DNA of 44,324 bases from contig CAZVJU010000007.1 in assembly GCA_964627195.1 (NCBI GenBank), positions 1 to 44,324 on the forward strand, in the 5' to 3' direction. The notes below the pieces were generated by a model. That model did no database searches, was not told the DNA's origin, and was given only the letters and a program-made list of their open reading frames with translations. Origin of the DNA: CAZVJU01 sp964627195. Its GTDB lineage: Bacteria > Patescibacteriota > Microgenomatia > UBA8517. The translations under genes were made by a program, and so were the position numbers. Within the stretch, counting starts at the first letter, position 1. Each line of letters opens with the position of its first letter. This document shows positions 6,781-14,050 of this stretch, piece after piece.

Positions 6781-6798
6781 TACCCTCCCCTGGGGGAT
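6781..6798 (+). promoter_or_regulatory. Putative CsoR operator
   Basis: TACCCTCCCCTGGGGGAT is a G/C-rich pseudo-palindrome (TCCCC-TG-GGGGA core, 6786-6797) in otherwise A+T-rich DNA. It resembles the TACCC...GGG operators of CsoR-family copper repressors and lies directly upstream of the csoR-like gene, near the predicted transcription start. Confidence 0.6.
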
Positions 6799-6811
6799 TC
6801 GGAGTACTCGA

Positions 6812-7081
6812 ATGGAAAATATTGATATCAAAAAAAAGGCAAAAAAGCGTATAAATATTATGAAGGGGCATTTAGGTGCACTTGCCAAGATGATTCAAAG
6901 AGATAGACCTTGTAAGGATCTCTTAGACCAGAGTTTAGCCATACAAAGTTCGCTCAAAAGCCTTGATACTTTAATTATTGAGAGGCATTTGAAAATTCAT
7001 GTCCTCGATCAGTTTAAAGATAAAGACAAGGCAATTATTGAACTTTTAGAGGTTTTTAAAAGAGAGAAGAAAAACGACTAG
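6812..7081 (+). CDS. CsoR/RcnR-family metal-sensing repressor
   Basis: 89 aa, all helical. KKAKKRINIMKGHLGALAKMI followed by RPCKDLLDQ is the DNA-binding and first-Cys helix of the DUF156 (CsoR/RcnR/FrmR) family. The Cys is C34. The second helix would supply ligands in the H-x-x-C region, but here it reads ERHLKIHVLDQF: His residues are present and the usual second Cys is missing. It may thus sense another metal or use a variant Cu(I) site. It carries its own operator and sits before the P-type ATPase operon, so it may repress both. Confidence 0.85.
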   Translation: MENIDIKKKAKKRINIMKGHLGALAKMIQRDRPCKDLLDQSLAIQSSLKSLDTLIIERHLKIHVLDQFKDKDKAIIELLEVFKREKKND

Positions 7082-7088
7082 TCAAGAC

Positions 7089-7112
7089 TACTACGATATG
7101 TAGTAATATAAA
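7089..7112 (+). promoter_or_regulatory. BlaI/CopY-type palindrome over the promoter of the ATPase operon
   Basis: TACTAC (7089-7094) and GTAGTA (7100-7105) form an inverted repeat around GATAT, and TATAAA (7107-7112) follows at once, three bases before ATG 7116. BlaI/MecI-type operators have the form TACTACATATGTAGTA, and CopY boxes contain TACAnnTGTA. This site matches the former except for one extra central base. No BlaI/CopY gene is in the window. Confidence 0.5.
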
Positions 7113-7115
7113 TAT

Positions 7116-7955
7116 ATGAAACAAATATTGATTAAAAAGGCCTCCGGTGAACTGGAACCCTTTTCAGAAGACAAATTACGCCGCTCGCTTGAACGAGTAG
7201 GAGCTTTACCCGATGTTATCGAGAAGATCATTTCACATATTGTAGGAGAACTTAAAGATGGTACAAGCACACATGATATTTACAAACACGCTTTCTCACA
7301 ACTTCGCAAGTACGATCGACCGCTTGCAGGAAAATATTCCTTAAAGCGAGCCATTATGGAATTGGGGCCGACTGGCCATCCGTTTGAGAGGTTGGTCAGT
7401 GAGCTTTTGAAAACAAAAGGATTTTCTACTCAAGTTGGCGTTATGGTTCAGGGAATATGTGTTTCCCACGAAGTTGATATCGTGGCCGAAAAAGATAACC
7501 GGCATATCATGGTCGAGTGTAAGTTCCATAACAGGCAAGGTACAAAGACTGACGTCAAGGTAACGCTTTACATACAAGCACGTTTTGAGGATGTGCAAAG
7601 AGCTTGGTTAAAAGACAAAAATCATACTCAAAAGTTCCATGAAGCCTGGCTGGTCACAAATACCAAATTAACCACTGATGCAATACGCTACGCGGAGTGT
7701 GTTGGTATGAAGCCAATAGGATGGAGCTATCCCGCGCAGGAGGGTTTGGAAATACTAATTGACCGATCAGGATTACACCCAGTTACATGCTTAACTACGC
7801 TGAGTGAGGCAAGTAAACAGCAGCTTTTGAATAAAAACATAGTTCTTTGTAAAGAAGTATCGCAAAACAAAAACGTTTTACAAACGTTAGGGTTAGATGC
7901 ACCTCAAATAACTCAAGCTGAAAAAGAAATTAGGCAACTATGCAAAACCGTATGA
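7116..7955 (+). CDS. ATP-cone domain fused to a restriction-endonuclease-like domain
   Basis: 279 aa. Residues 1-85 form an ATP-cone (IKKASGELEPFSEDKLRRSL), the nucleotide-sensing module of NrdR and ribonucleotide reductases. Residues about 90-200 look like a PD-(D/E)xK endonuclease-like fold: HPFERLVSELL, D121 in HEVDIVAE, then E134 and K136 in VECKF. Such ATP-cone/endonuclease-like proteins recur beside heavy-metal ATPases, but their role is unknown to me. The last bases overlap the ATPase gene, so the two are coupled. It might couple adenine-nucleotide level to nucleic-acid cleavage or to regulation of the metal pump. Confidence 0.8.
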   Translation: MKQILIKKASGELEPFSEDKLRRSLERVGALPDVIEKIISHIVGELKDGTSTHDIYKHAFSQLRKYDRPLAGKYSLKRAIMELGPTGHPFERLVSELLKTKGFSTQVGVMVQGICVSHEVDIVAEKDNRHIMVECKFHNRQGTKTDVKVTLYIQARFEDVQRAWLKDKNHTQKFHEAWLVTNTKLTTDAIRYAECVGMKPIGWSYPAQEGLEILIDRSGLHPVTCLTTLSEASKQQLLNKNIVLCKEVSQNKNVLQTLGLDAPQITQAEKEIRQLCKTV

Positions 7956-10177
7956 AAATATACACATGCCCAATGCATCCTGAGGTGAGAAAGGATAAGC
8001 CTGGGACTTGTCCCAAATGTGGAATGAAATTGGTGGAGGGCAAAATGAAAATGAACCACGAGGAGATGGATCATAGTGGTATGCGTCATGGTGATCATGT
8101 GATGAAACCTATATCGCATATGTCTGGTTGGGAAAAATTCAAGATGAGTATGACCATGGCTATGGGTATGGAGCATGGAGGTTTAGCGGGACGAGAAATG
8201 GCTAAGCTTATGGAAGAAGATATCCGCAATAAGTTTTTCGTCGCCCTCATCCTCACTCTACCGATTATTGCGTATTCACCTCTAGGAACAAACATTTTAG
8301 GCTTAAGGCTCCCCGAGCCTATTCCTGCTAGTTGGATCATGTTTCTTTTGACCACTCCGGTTTATTTCTACTCAGGCTGGATATTTCTGTACTCAACATA
8401 TAAAGCGTTACAAGCAAAGACCCTCAATATGGCAGTTCTAATTGCTGTCGGTATCACTGCGGCCTATGCATTCAGCGTGGTTTTAACACTTCTAGGCAGC
8501 GAAGAGTCGTTCTACGAAGCAGCGGCAATGCTTACAACCTTTGTTCTTTTTGGTCATTGGATGGAGATGAAAAGCAGGCGCGGGACTACCGATGCTCTAC
8601 AAGCGTTGTTTGACCTCGTTCCTCCTCAAGCTAGGGTTATTAGAGGCGGCAAGGAAAAATTGATTCCCACTGCGGAAGTAAAATTGGGTGACATCATTGT
8701 TTTAAAGCCAGGTGACAAAGTGCCTGTTGATGGTGAAATTGTCGAAGGAGAAACAGCCATTGATGAATCGCTGGTTACTGGAGAATCGTTGCCTGTTGCT
8801 AAAAGTGTTGGTGACAAAGTAATCGGCGGTTCTATAAATACTTCAGGATCGGTCCAATTTAAAGCCACGAAAATTGGTGAAGATACAGCTCTTGCCCAAA
8901 TCGTCAAAATGGTGGAGACAGCCCAAAATTCCAAGGCACCGGGCCAAAAAATTGCTGACCGATTCGCTCGGTACTTGGTTATTGTTGCGGTTGGAGGAGG
9001 ACTACTTACTTTTGCGGTATGGTTTTTCATTATGGGACAGCCGCTCATGTTTGCTCTTACTTTTGCCATCTCGACAGTTGTTATAGCTTGTCCTGATGCC
9101 CTCGGACTTGCTACTCCGACTGCGGTAGCCGTCGGGACCGGATTGGGGGCCAAGCATAATATTCTCATTAAGGATGCCCCGACACTCGAACAGGTCTCAA
9201 AAATACAGTCAGTTGTTTTGGATAAAACAGGAACGTTGACTGAGGGAAAGCCTCGCATTACTGATGTTGTTGCTCTTAAGGGATTCACTGAAGATCAAAT
9301 TATTCAACTCGACGGTGCAGCTGAGGCAAAATCATCTCATCCTTTGAGCCTGGCCGTTTTAGATGAAGCTAAACGAAGAAAGGTGTCTGTTCCAACTCAG
9401 GTTGAAAAGTTTAAGAACTTAGCCGGTCATGGTGTTGAGGCAGTTGTGAATGGCAAACATGTGCTAGTCGGAACTACTAAACTTATGAACGATTGGAAAG
9501 TTAATACCGAACCTCTGCAAAAAGATATTGACAGGCTTCTTTCAGAAGGAAAAACTATCATGATTCTGGCAGTTGATAATAAAGTTGCCGGAGTAGCGGC
9601 CGCCTCTGATCCGGTGAAGGAAAATGCCAAGCAGGCTGTTGCTCGCATGAAAGAATTAGGATTAGAAGTGGCCATGATCACCGGAGATAACAAAAAAACT
9701 GCTGAAGCCATTGGTAAACAGTTGGGAATAGACAGAATCTTTTCTGAGGTACTGCCAGAAGACAAAGCTTCATATGTTAAGAAACTACAAAGTGAAGGTA
9801 AGTTCACTGCCATGGTTGGTGACGGTGTCAATGATGCACCTGCTCTCGCACAAGCTGACATAGGCATTGCAATAGGTGCAGGTACTGACGTTGCTATTGA
9901 AACTGCTAAGGTGGTTTTGATGAAATCTGATCCAGCAGATGTTTTACGAGCAATTAAATTATCAAAAGCAACGGTCAGGAAAATGAAACAGAATTTGTTC
10001 TGGGCATCAATTTATAATCTCTTGGCCATTCCGGTAGCAGCTGGAGTATTGTATCCCGCCTACAACATTTCACTTCGACCGGAGGTGTCAGCACTACTAA
10101 TGAGCGTTTCGTCAATTATTGTTGCGACAAATGCGGTTTTACTCAATAGGGCTGAAAAAGATTTGGTTTCTGTGTAA
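7940..10177 (+). CDS. P1B-type heavy-metal ATPase (copper/silver-like) with CPD motif
   Basis: 745 aa. Residues 8-30 form a heavy-metal-binding domain (YTCPMHPE, CPKCGM), then a Met/His-rich linker, membrane helices, the actuator TGE (T280-E282), the ion-path motif, the phosphorylated D428 in DKTGTLTEG, the TGD loop (MITGDNKKTA) and GDGVNDAPA (G627-A635). The ion-path motif at residues 384-386 reads CPD instead of the usual CPC or CPH. The last helices keep YN and MSxSS, as in Cu(I) exporters. It probably exports Cu(I) or Ag(I), with altered entry-site chemistry. ATG 7940 has a weak AGG ribosome-binding site; ATG 7952 overlaps the upstream stop (ATGA) and is the alternative start. Confidence 0.93.
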   Translation: MQNRMKIYTCPMHPEVRKDKPGTCPKCGMKLVEGKMKMNHEEMDHSGMRHGDHVMKPISHMSGWEKFKMSMTMAMGMEHGGLAGREMAKLMEEDIRNKFFVALILTLPIIAYSPLGTNILGLRLPEPIPASWIMFLLTTPVYFYSGWIFLYSTYKALQAKTLNMAVLIAVGITAAYAFSVVLTLLGSEESFYEAAAMLTTFVLFGHWMEMKSRRGTTDALQALFDLVPPQARVIRGGKEKLIPTAEVKLGDIIVLKPGDKVPVDGEIVEGETAIDESLVTGESLPVAKSVGDKVIGGSINTSGSVQFKATKIGEDTALAQIVKMVETAQNSKAPGQKIADRFARYLVIVAVGGGLLTFAVWFFIMGQPLMFALTFAISTVVIACPDALGLATPTAVAVGTGLGAKHNILIKDAPTLEQVSKIQSVVLDKTGTLTEGKPRITDVVALKGFTEDQIIQLDGAAEAKSSHPLSLAVLDEAKRRKVSVPTQVEKFKNLAGHGVEAVVNGKHVLVGTTKLMNDWKVNTEPLQKDIDRLLSEGKTIMILAVDNKVAGVAAASDPVKENAKQAVARMKELGLEVAMITGDNKKTAEAIGKQLGIDRIFSEVLPEDKASYVKKLQSEGKFTAMVGDGVNDAPALAQADIGIAIGAGTDVAIETAKVVLMKSDPADVLRAIKLSKATVRKMKQNLFWASIYNLLAIPVAAGVLYPAYNISLRPEVSALLMSVSSIIVATNAVLLNRAEKDLVSV

Positions 10178-10183
10178 AAAACT

Positions 10184-10606
10184 ATGAACAAAGCTTTAGT
10201 AAATGGAATTTTAGCCACCACAATCTTGTTAACGGTGTATATAACTGTTGTTTCTTTGGTATCCGGTTGGACTTTTGCACAGCAGCAATTCCGTCAATTT
10301 TGGTATTTCGTAGTTACTTTGGCTGTCGGATTTGGGATTCAAGTTGGACTTTATAGCTATTTGAAAACAATAATTAAGACTGTATCACCAAAAGTAGTGG
10401 CAACATCCGGCGCAACCTCAACCGCAGCCATGATTTCCTGCTGTGCTCATTATTTAGTAAATATTTTACCGATTTTAGGAGCAGTCGGAATTATTACTGT
10501 TATTTCCCAGTATCAAGTGCAACTGTTTTGGGTAGGCCTTGCTTTTAATTTTGCAGGAATTGCCTATATGACAAACAAAGTGATTAAGGCGGTAAAGCAC
10601 GTATGA
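10184..10606 (+). CDS. Four-helix membrane protein with CCxH motif
   Basis: 140 aa with four hydrophobic helices. After SGATSTAAMIS comes C86-C87-A-H89 at the start of the third helix, a plausible soft-metal or thiol site inside the membrane, reminiscent of the paired Cys of mercury and copper transport proteins. I cannot name a family. It lies six bases after the ATPase stop and overlaps the next gene (ATGA), so it belongs to the ATPase operon. Possible roles are metal transfer to the pump or thiol exchange. Confidence 0.65.
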   Translation: MNKALVNGILATTILLTVYITVVSLVSGWTFAQQQFRQFWYFVVTLAVGFGIQVGLYSYLKTIIKTVSPKVVATSGATSTAAMISCCAHYLVNILPILGAVGIITVISQYQVQLFWVGLAFNFAGIAYMTNKVIKAVKHV

Positions 10607-11058
10607 ATACAAAAATTATAATTATTGTTGGAATTCTCTTGGGAGCAGTGTTAGTCGGCTTGTTGAGCTTTAAAGAAAAAGATAATCCCCAATTGGAAAG
10701 TGAACAACAGGAGGTACAAACTTCTTTGGCTCCTCAGATTAATTCCGAAGGATCGGTAGAAGTTGAAGTAACCCTTGTTGAAATTTCCGACGCTTCAGAT
10801 TCGTGGCAGTTTAAAATAGTTTTGAATACTCATAGTGTTGAACTTGATCAAGATCTTACGAAGATTACTCTACTTGTCGATGATAAGGGGAACGAGTATC
10901 AATCTCTATCTTGGGAGGGTGCGCCTCCTGGCGGACATCACAGAGAAGGGATATTAACATTTAATTCTATTTCTCCCCAACCTTCATCCATTGAACTCGT
11001 AGTTAAAGATATTGATGGAATTAAAGAGAGAAAATTCACCTGGGACTTAAAACAATAG
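10603..11058 (+). CDS. Membrane-anchored extracytoplasmic protein with GGHHR motif
   Basis: 151 aa. An N-terminal hydrophobic anchor (about 4-22), an acidic linker and a beta-rich domain with LNTHSVELDQDL, WEGAPPGGHHREG and a final KFTWDL strand. The paired His in PGGHHR and the His of NTHS could form a copper site like those in small cupredoxin-like or PCuAC-like carriers, but I see no clear family match. It starts in the stop codon of the CCxH membrane protein, so the two are translationally coupled. A role in periplasm-side metal handling is inferred from its neighbours. Confidence 0.6.
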   Translation: MNTKIIIIVGILLGAVLVGLLSFKEKDNPQLESEQQEVQTSLAPQINSEGSVEVEVTLVEISDASDSWQFKIVLNTHSVELDQDLTKITLLVDDKGNEYQSLSWEGAPPGGHHREGILTFNSISPQPSSIELVVKDIDGIKERKFTWDLKQ

Positions 11059-11059
11059 C

Positions 11060-11554
11060 ATGAGAGAAAAACTACGACATTACGAAAACAGCACGTTTAT
11101 TTCAGCATCCGCCGAGGAGATTTTTGCTTATATCGACGACCACAAGCGCTTTTCCTCACATATGGGTCAATCCTCTTGGATGATGGGCGGGGGAAAAATG
11201 GAAGTCACGGTAGATGAAGGGCATGGCCAAAAAGTTGGTTCTCATATTCGTTTGAGTGGCAAGGTTTTTGGGATAGAACTGTTTCTGGACGAAGTCATCA
11301 CGCATTATGAACCACCCTTTTTGAAAACCTGGGAAACAGTTGGAACCCCAAAACTTTTGGTAATCGGTTTTTATAGAATCAGTATTGAAATAAAGCCAAG
11401 GGATTCCCATTCACGATTGCGTATTTTCATAGATTACGATTTGCCAATGACCAACGTCTGGCTTGGGCAATTATTCAGCGGAGTTTATGCTAAATGGTGT
11501 GTGCAACAAATGATCAAGGGAGTTCGTAATCATTTTGACCAAATGAAGGGGTGA
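11060..11554 (+). CDS. SRPBCC (START-like) family protein
   Basis: 164 aa. HYENSTFISASAEEIFAYI at the start, followed by a beta-rich body with RLSGKVFGIELFLDEVI and a long C-terminal helix, matches the SRPBCC/polyketide-cyclase-like ligand-binding fold. These proteins bind hydrophobic ligands or lipids, and some are linked to membrane or CO-dehydrogenase maturation. No ligand can be assigned. It begins one base after the previous stop without its own ribosome-binding site, so it probably depends on coupling in the ATPase operon. Confidence 0.75.
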   Translation: MREKLRHYENSTFISASAEEIFAYIDDHKRFSSHMGQSSWMMGGGKMEVTVDEGHGQKVGSHIRLSGKVFGIELFLDEVITHYEPPFLKTWETVGTPKLLVIGFYRISIEIKPRDSHSRLRIFIDYDLPMTNVWLGQLFSGVYAKWCVQQMIKGVRNHFDQMKG

Positions 11555-11560
11555 TCAAAT

Positions 11561-11758
11561 ATGGGTATTAAAGATATTTTTAAAAAAGCTACTAAGAAAT
11601 TAGACGAAGGAAAAGATCCTATTTGCGGAATGAAGGTTAACTTAGTGGAAACCTTGTATAAAAGTATTTACCAAGGTAAGGTTTATGGATTTTGTTCACC
11701 TGGATGCAAAGCGACTTTTGACGGAAATCCAGTTGAGTATACCGACCCGAATTGTTAA
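11561..11758 (+). CDS. YHS-domain protein
   Basis: 65 aa. A basic N-terminal helix (KDIFKKATKKLDEGK) leads into a YHS domain: DPICGMKVN, YQGKVYGFCSPGCKATF and a Tyr near the end. The Cys of ICGM and the CSPGC pair match the metal-binding form of the domain often fused to, or encoded beside, copper and silver ATPases. It is likely a small cytoplasmic metal-binding partner of the pump. The ribosome-binding site AAGGGGTGAT precedes the ATG. Confidence 0.85.
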   Translation: MGIKDIFKKATKKLDEGKDPICGMKVNLVETLYKSIYQGKVYGFCSPGCKATFDGNPVEYTDPNC

Positions 11759-11778
11759 GAGTGAGGGGGTGAGAATGT

Positions 11779-12045
11779 ATGAAGCACGATGTAGATACAA
11801 TTGCTAAGGCAACAGCATTAACTGTTGGAGTAATATATCTAGTTTGCGCTTTTAGCGTAATACTCTTACCCGGTTTAGCGATGTCTGTTGCCCAATCCTG
11901 GTTCCATGGACTAAATTTGAGTAAAATTTCAGGTTTTAGTGTGACTCCTGGCTCATTTATCTTGGGACTAGTTACATCAACCGTTGGAGGGTGGTTAATT
12001 GGATACATTTTTGCAAAAGCCTATAACTATTTTGCAAAAAAGTGA
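11779..12045 (+). CDS. DUF5676-like membrane protein
   Basis: 88 aa with two hydrophobic helices (about 11-33 and 56-80) separated by WFHGLNLSKISGFSVTPGSF. This pattern matches DUF5676, a small membrane family common near copper and silver resistance genes and of unknown function. A strong ribosome-binding site (GAGGGGGTGAGAATGT) precedes the ATG. It completes the run of small metal-linked genes behind the ATPase. Confidence 0.7.
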   Translation: MKHDVDTIAKATALTVGVIYLVCAFSVILLPGLAMSVAQSWFHGLNLSKISGFSVTPGSFILGLVTSTVGGWLIGYIFAKAYNYFAKK

Positions 12046-12057
12046 AATAAAACATAT

Positions 12058-12777
12058 ATGCAACAAGTAAGAAGCAAGACCAAAGGAACATTGGTGATAG
12101 TGAGGCATGGCCAATCGAGATTTAATGAGTTGAATATATTTACGGGTTGGCTGGATGTTCCTTTGTCGGAAAAGGGCATTAGTGAAGCTCATAAAGTGAC
12201 AGAACATTGTAAAAATTTTGACTATGATGTCATTTTTACTTCCAAACTCAAACGAGCGCATGAAACTTTATCAGTCATCTTATCTAAACAAAATAAAATA
12301 GGCCTATTTCTGCATGGAGGTGATAAAAATTATAGTATCCCCGATAATCTAGATCCCGAATTATCAGAGAAAATTCTTATTGTGTATTCGGATGAGGCAT
12401 TAAACGAAAGAGCCTATGGAGCTTTACAGGGAATGAATAAGGAAAAGGCTTCACAAATATATGGAGAGTTGCAGGTTTTTAAGTGGCGGAGAGGTTTTAC
12501 TGATAAACCACCTCAAGGGGAAAGTCTCAAGGATGTATATGAAAGAGCCGTTCCATATATAGAAAGAGTGGTTATTCCCCGTCTGAAACATGGGGAAACT
12601 ATTCTAATAGTCGGTCACGGCAATACTCTGCGAGCAGTTATTAAGTATTTGGAAAATATCGAAGATAATGAAATTTCCTTTATAGAACTTCCCTTGGGTC
12701 ACCCACTTGTTTATGAATATAAGAGCGGGAAGATAATAAGAACAGAAGGGGAATATGTTTTTAACAAATCTGAATAG
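12058..12777 (+). CDS. gpmA: 2,3-bisphosphoglycerate-dependent phosphoglycerate mutase
   Basis: 239 aa, close to the family length of about 230-250. R16-H17 in VRHGQSRFN carries the phosphorylated His. FTGWLDVPLSEKG, the SKLKRAHET segment, ERAYGALQGMNK and GHGNTLRAVIKYLE are all in the expected order. It interconverts 3- and 2-phosphoglycerate in glycolysis using 2,3-bisphosphoglycerate. The usual WN after RHGxS reads RFN, a mild divergence. A 12-base gap separates it from the DUF5676 gene, so it may be read with the metal operon. GAPDH follows nearby. Confidence 0.9.
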   Translation: MQQVRSKTKGTLVIVRHGQSRFNELNIFTGWLDVPLSEKGISEAHKVTEHCKNFDYDVIFTSKLKRAHETLSVILSKQNKIGLFLHGGDKNYSIPDNLDPELSEKILIVYSDEALNERAYGALQGMNKEKASQIYGELQVFKWRRGFTDKPPQGESLKDVYERAVPYIERVVIPRLKHGETILIVGHGNTLRAVIKYLENIEDNEISFIELPLGHPLVYEYKSGKIIRTEGEYVFNKSE

Positions 12778-12810
12778 CTGGATTTTAAGAGAAAAAGAAG
12801 GTGAATAATT

Positions 12811-12975
12811 ATGTCACATTGTTGTGGGAGCCATTCAAAGGGAAAAAATGTCAATATGAATAGTTTGGGAGAAAGACCTCCGAAATCATTTATTGGCAAG
12901 TTTCTATATAATATTGGGAAAAAAGAATACGAGAAGGAAAATCAAAGGAAAAGTCATGGAAAAGGTTGTCACTAA
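12811..12975 (+). CDS. Small Cys/His-rich protein (54 aa)
   Basis: 54 aa that begin MSHCCGSHSKGK and end KSHGKGCH, with a Lys-rich middle (KSFIGKFLYNIGKKEYEKE). Cys and His are confined to the two ends, as if they meet to hold one metal ion. The AGAAGGTGAATAATT ribosome-binding region is of the type seen at the other small metal-linked genes. I recognise no family. Its position at the end of the metal island and its composition suggest a metal-binding protein or chaperone. Confidence 0.65.
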   Translation: MSHCCGSHSKGKNVNMNSLGERPPKSFIGKFLYNIGKKEYEKENQRKSHGKGCH

Positions 12976-13002
12976 GCAAATTGGTATAGTAATCTAGATT
13001 AT

Positions 13003-14037
13003 ATGGAAAAAGTGAAAGTTGGAATTAATGGCTATGGGGTTATAGGTAAACGAATTGCAGACGCTATTTTGTTGCAGGATGATATGGAACTTGTTGGAGT
13101 TACAGCAAGGACTCCGGACTACAGACTTTTTGCAGCTGATAAAAAGGGAATTAAGGTGTTTGGAGTTGACCCGGAGGCATGTAATCGCCTGATGAATAGT
13201 GGGGTGAAATGTAACGGCGATTTTAATCATTTTATAAAGAGGGTTGATGTAATTATCGATTCGACCCCTGCAGGTGTAGGCCGCGAGAATAAAACAAAAT
13301 ACGATACGGCTAAAGTAAAATCAATATTTCAGGGAGGAGAAGCGCACGACCTAACTGGATTTTCTTTTGTTTCAGAGGTGAATTACAAAGATGCCATAGG
13401 AAAAGAGAGTTTGAGAGTAGTTTCCTGCAACACCACAGCAATTTGTCGAGTTCTTTATCCATTTGTTGGAAAAGGGATTCTTGAAAAGGCCTATATGGCA
13501 TTGGCAAGACGAGGAACAGATCCTGTTGATTCACACGAAAAAGGCCCTTTGGGAACTGTCGTTTTAGAGGATTCGATTCCCTCTCATCAAGGGCCCGATG
13601 CTCAAACAGTTATTCCGAATTTAAATATTTTATCAGTTGCCGTCGCTGTTCCAACTACGATAGGCCATCTTCATATGGCTTTTCTGCATCTAAATAAGGA
13701 AGTGTCTAAAGAAGAAGTTGTAGGAATTTTAAAATCGAGTCCGAGAGTTGTTGCGGTTAACTACAAAGACGGAATTACCGCCGAAAATCAACTAGCTGAG
13801 CTTATGCGGGATTTAGGCCGACCTCGTGCCGACATGTGGGAGGTTGCTTTCTGGGAAGATTTACTGCATGTGGAGGGAAAAGACGTTGCCTTTTATTACC
13901 AAGTCCATAATGAAGCAATCGTAATTCCGGAAAATATTGATGCCATAAGAGCAATTTCCGGTATTGAACAAGATCCTCAAAAATCAATTCAAAAAACAGA
14001 TAAATCTTTAGGAATCGTTTCCAGTTTCTCAAGTTAA
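13003..14037 (+). CDS. Type II (archaeal-type) glyceraldehyde-3-phosphate dehydrogenase
   Basis: 344 aa. The Rossmann motif GINGYGVIGKRIADAI, TARTPDYRLFAADKKG, and the catalytic C142 in VSCNTTAICR followed by YMALARRGTDPVDSHEKGP identify the archaeal-type (type II) phosphorylating GAPDH, distinct from the ordinary bacterial enzyme. It oxidises glyceraldehyde 3-phosphate with NAD(P). An extended -10, TGGTATAGT (hexamer 12985-12990), lies 12 bases before the ATG with no ribosome-binding site, suggesting a leaderless mRNA. Archaeal-type GAPDH in a bacterium implies old transfer or a lineage trait. Confidence 0.92.
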   Translation: MEKVKVGINGYGVIGKRIADAILLQDDMELVGVTARTPDYRLFAADKKGIKVFGVDPEACNRLMNSGVKCNGDFNHFIKRVDVIIDSTPAGVGRENKTKYDTAKVKSIFQGGEAHDLTGFSFVSEVNYKDAIGKESLRVVSCNTTAICRVLYPFVGKGILEKAYMALARRGTDPVDSHEKGPLGTVVLEDSIPSHQGPDAQTVIPNLNILSVAVAVPTTIGHLHMAFLHLNKEVSKEEVVGILKSSPRVVAVNYKDGITAENQLAELMRDLGRPRADMWEVAFWEDLLHVEGKDVAFYYQVHNEAIVIPENIDAIRAISGIEQDPQKSIQKTDKSLGIVSSFSS

Positions 14038-14050
14038 ATTCTAATTTGCC

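Noticed and set aside
8626..9288. 220-aa minus-strand ORF within the ATPase gene
   Set aside because: It is the shadow of a well-supported P-type ATPase frame and shows no domain.
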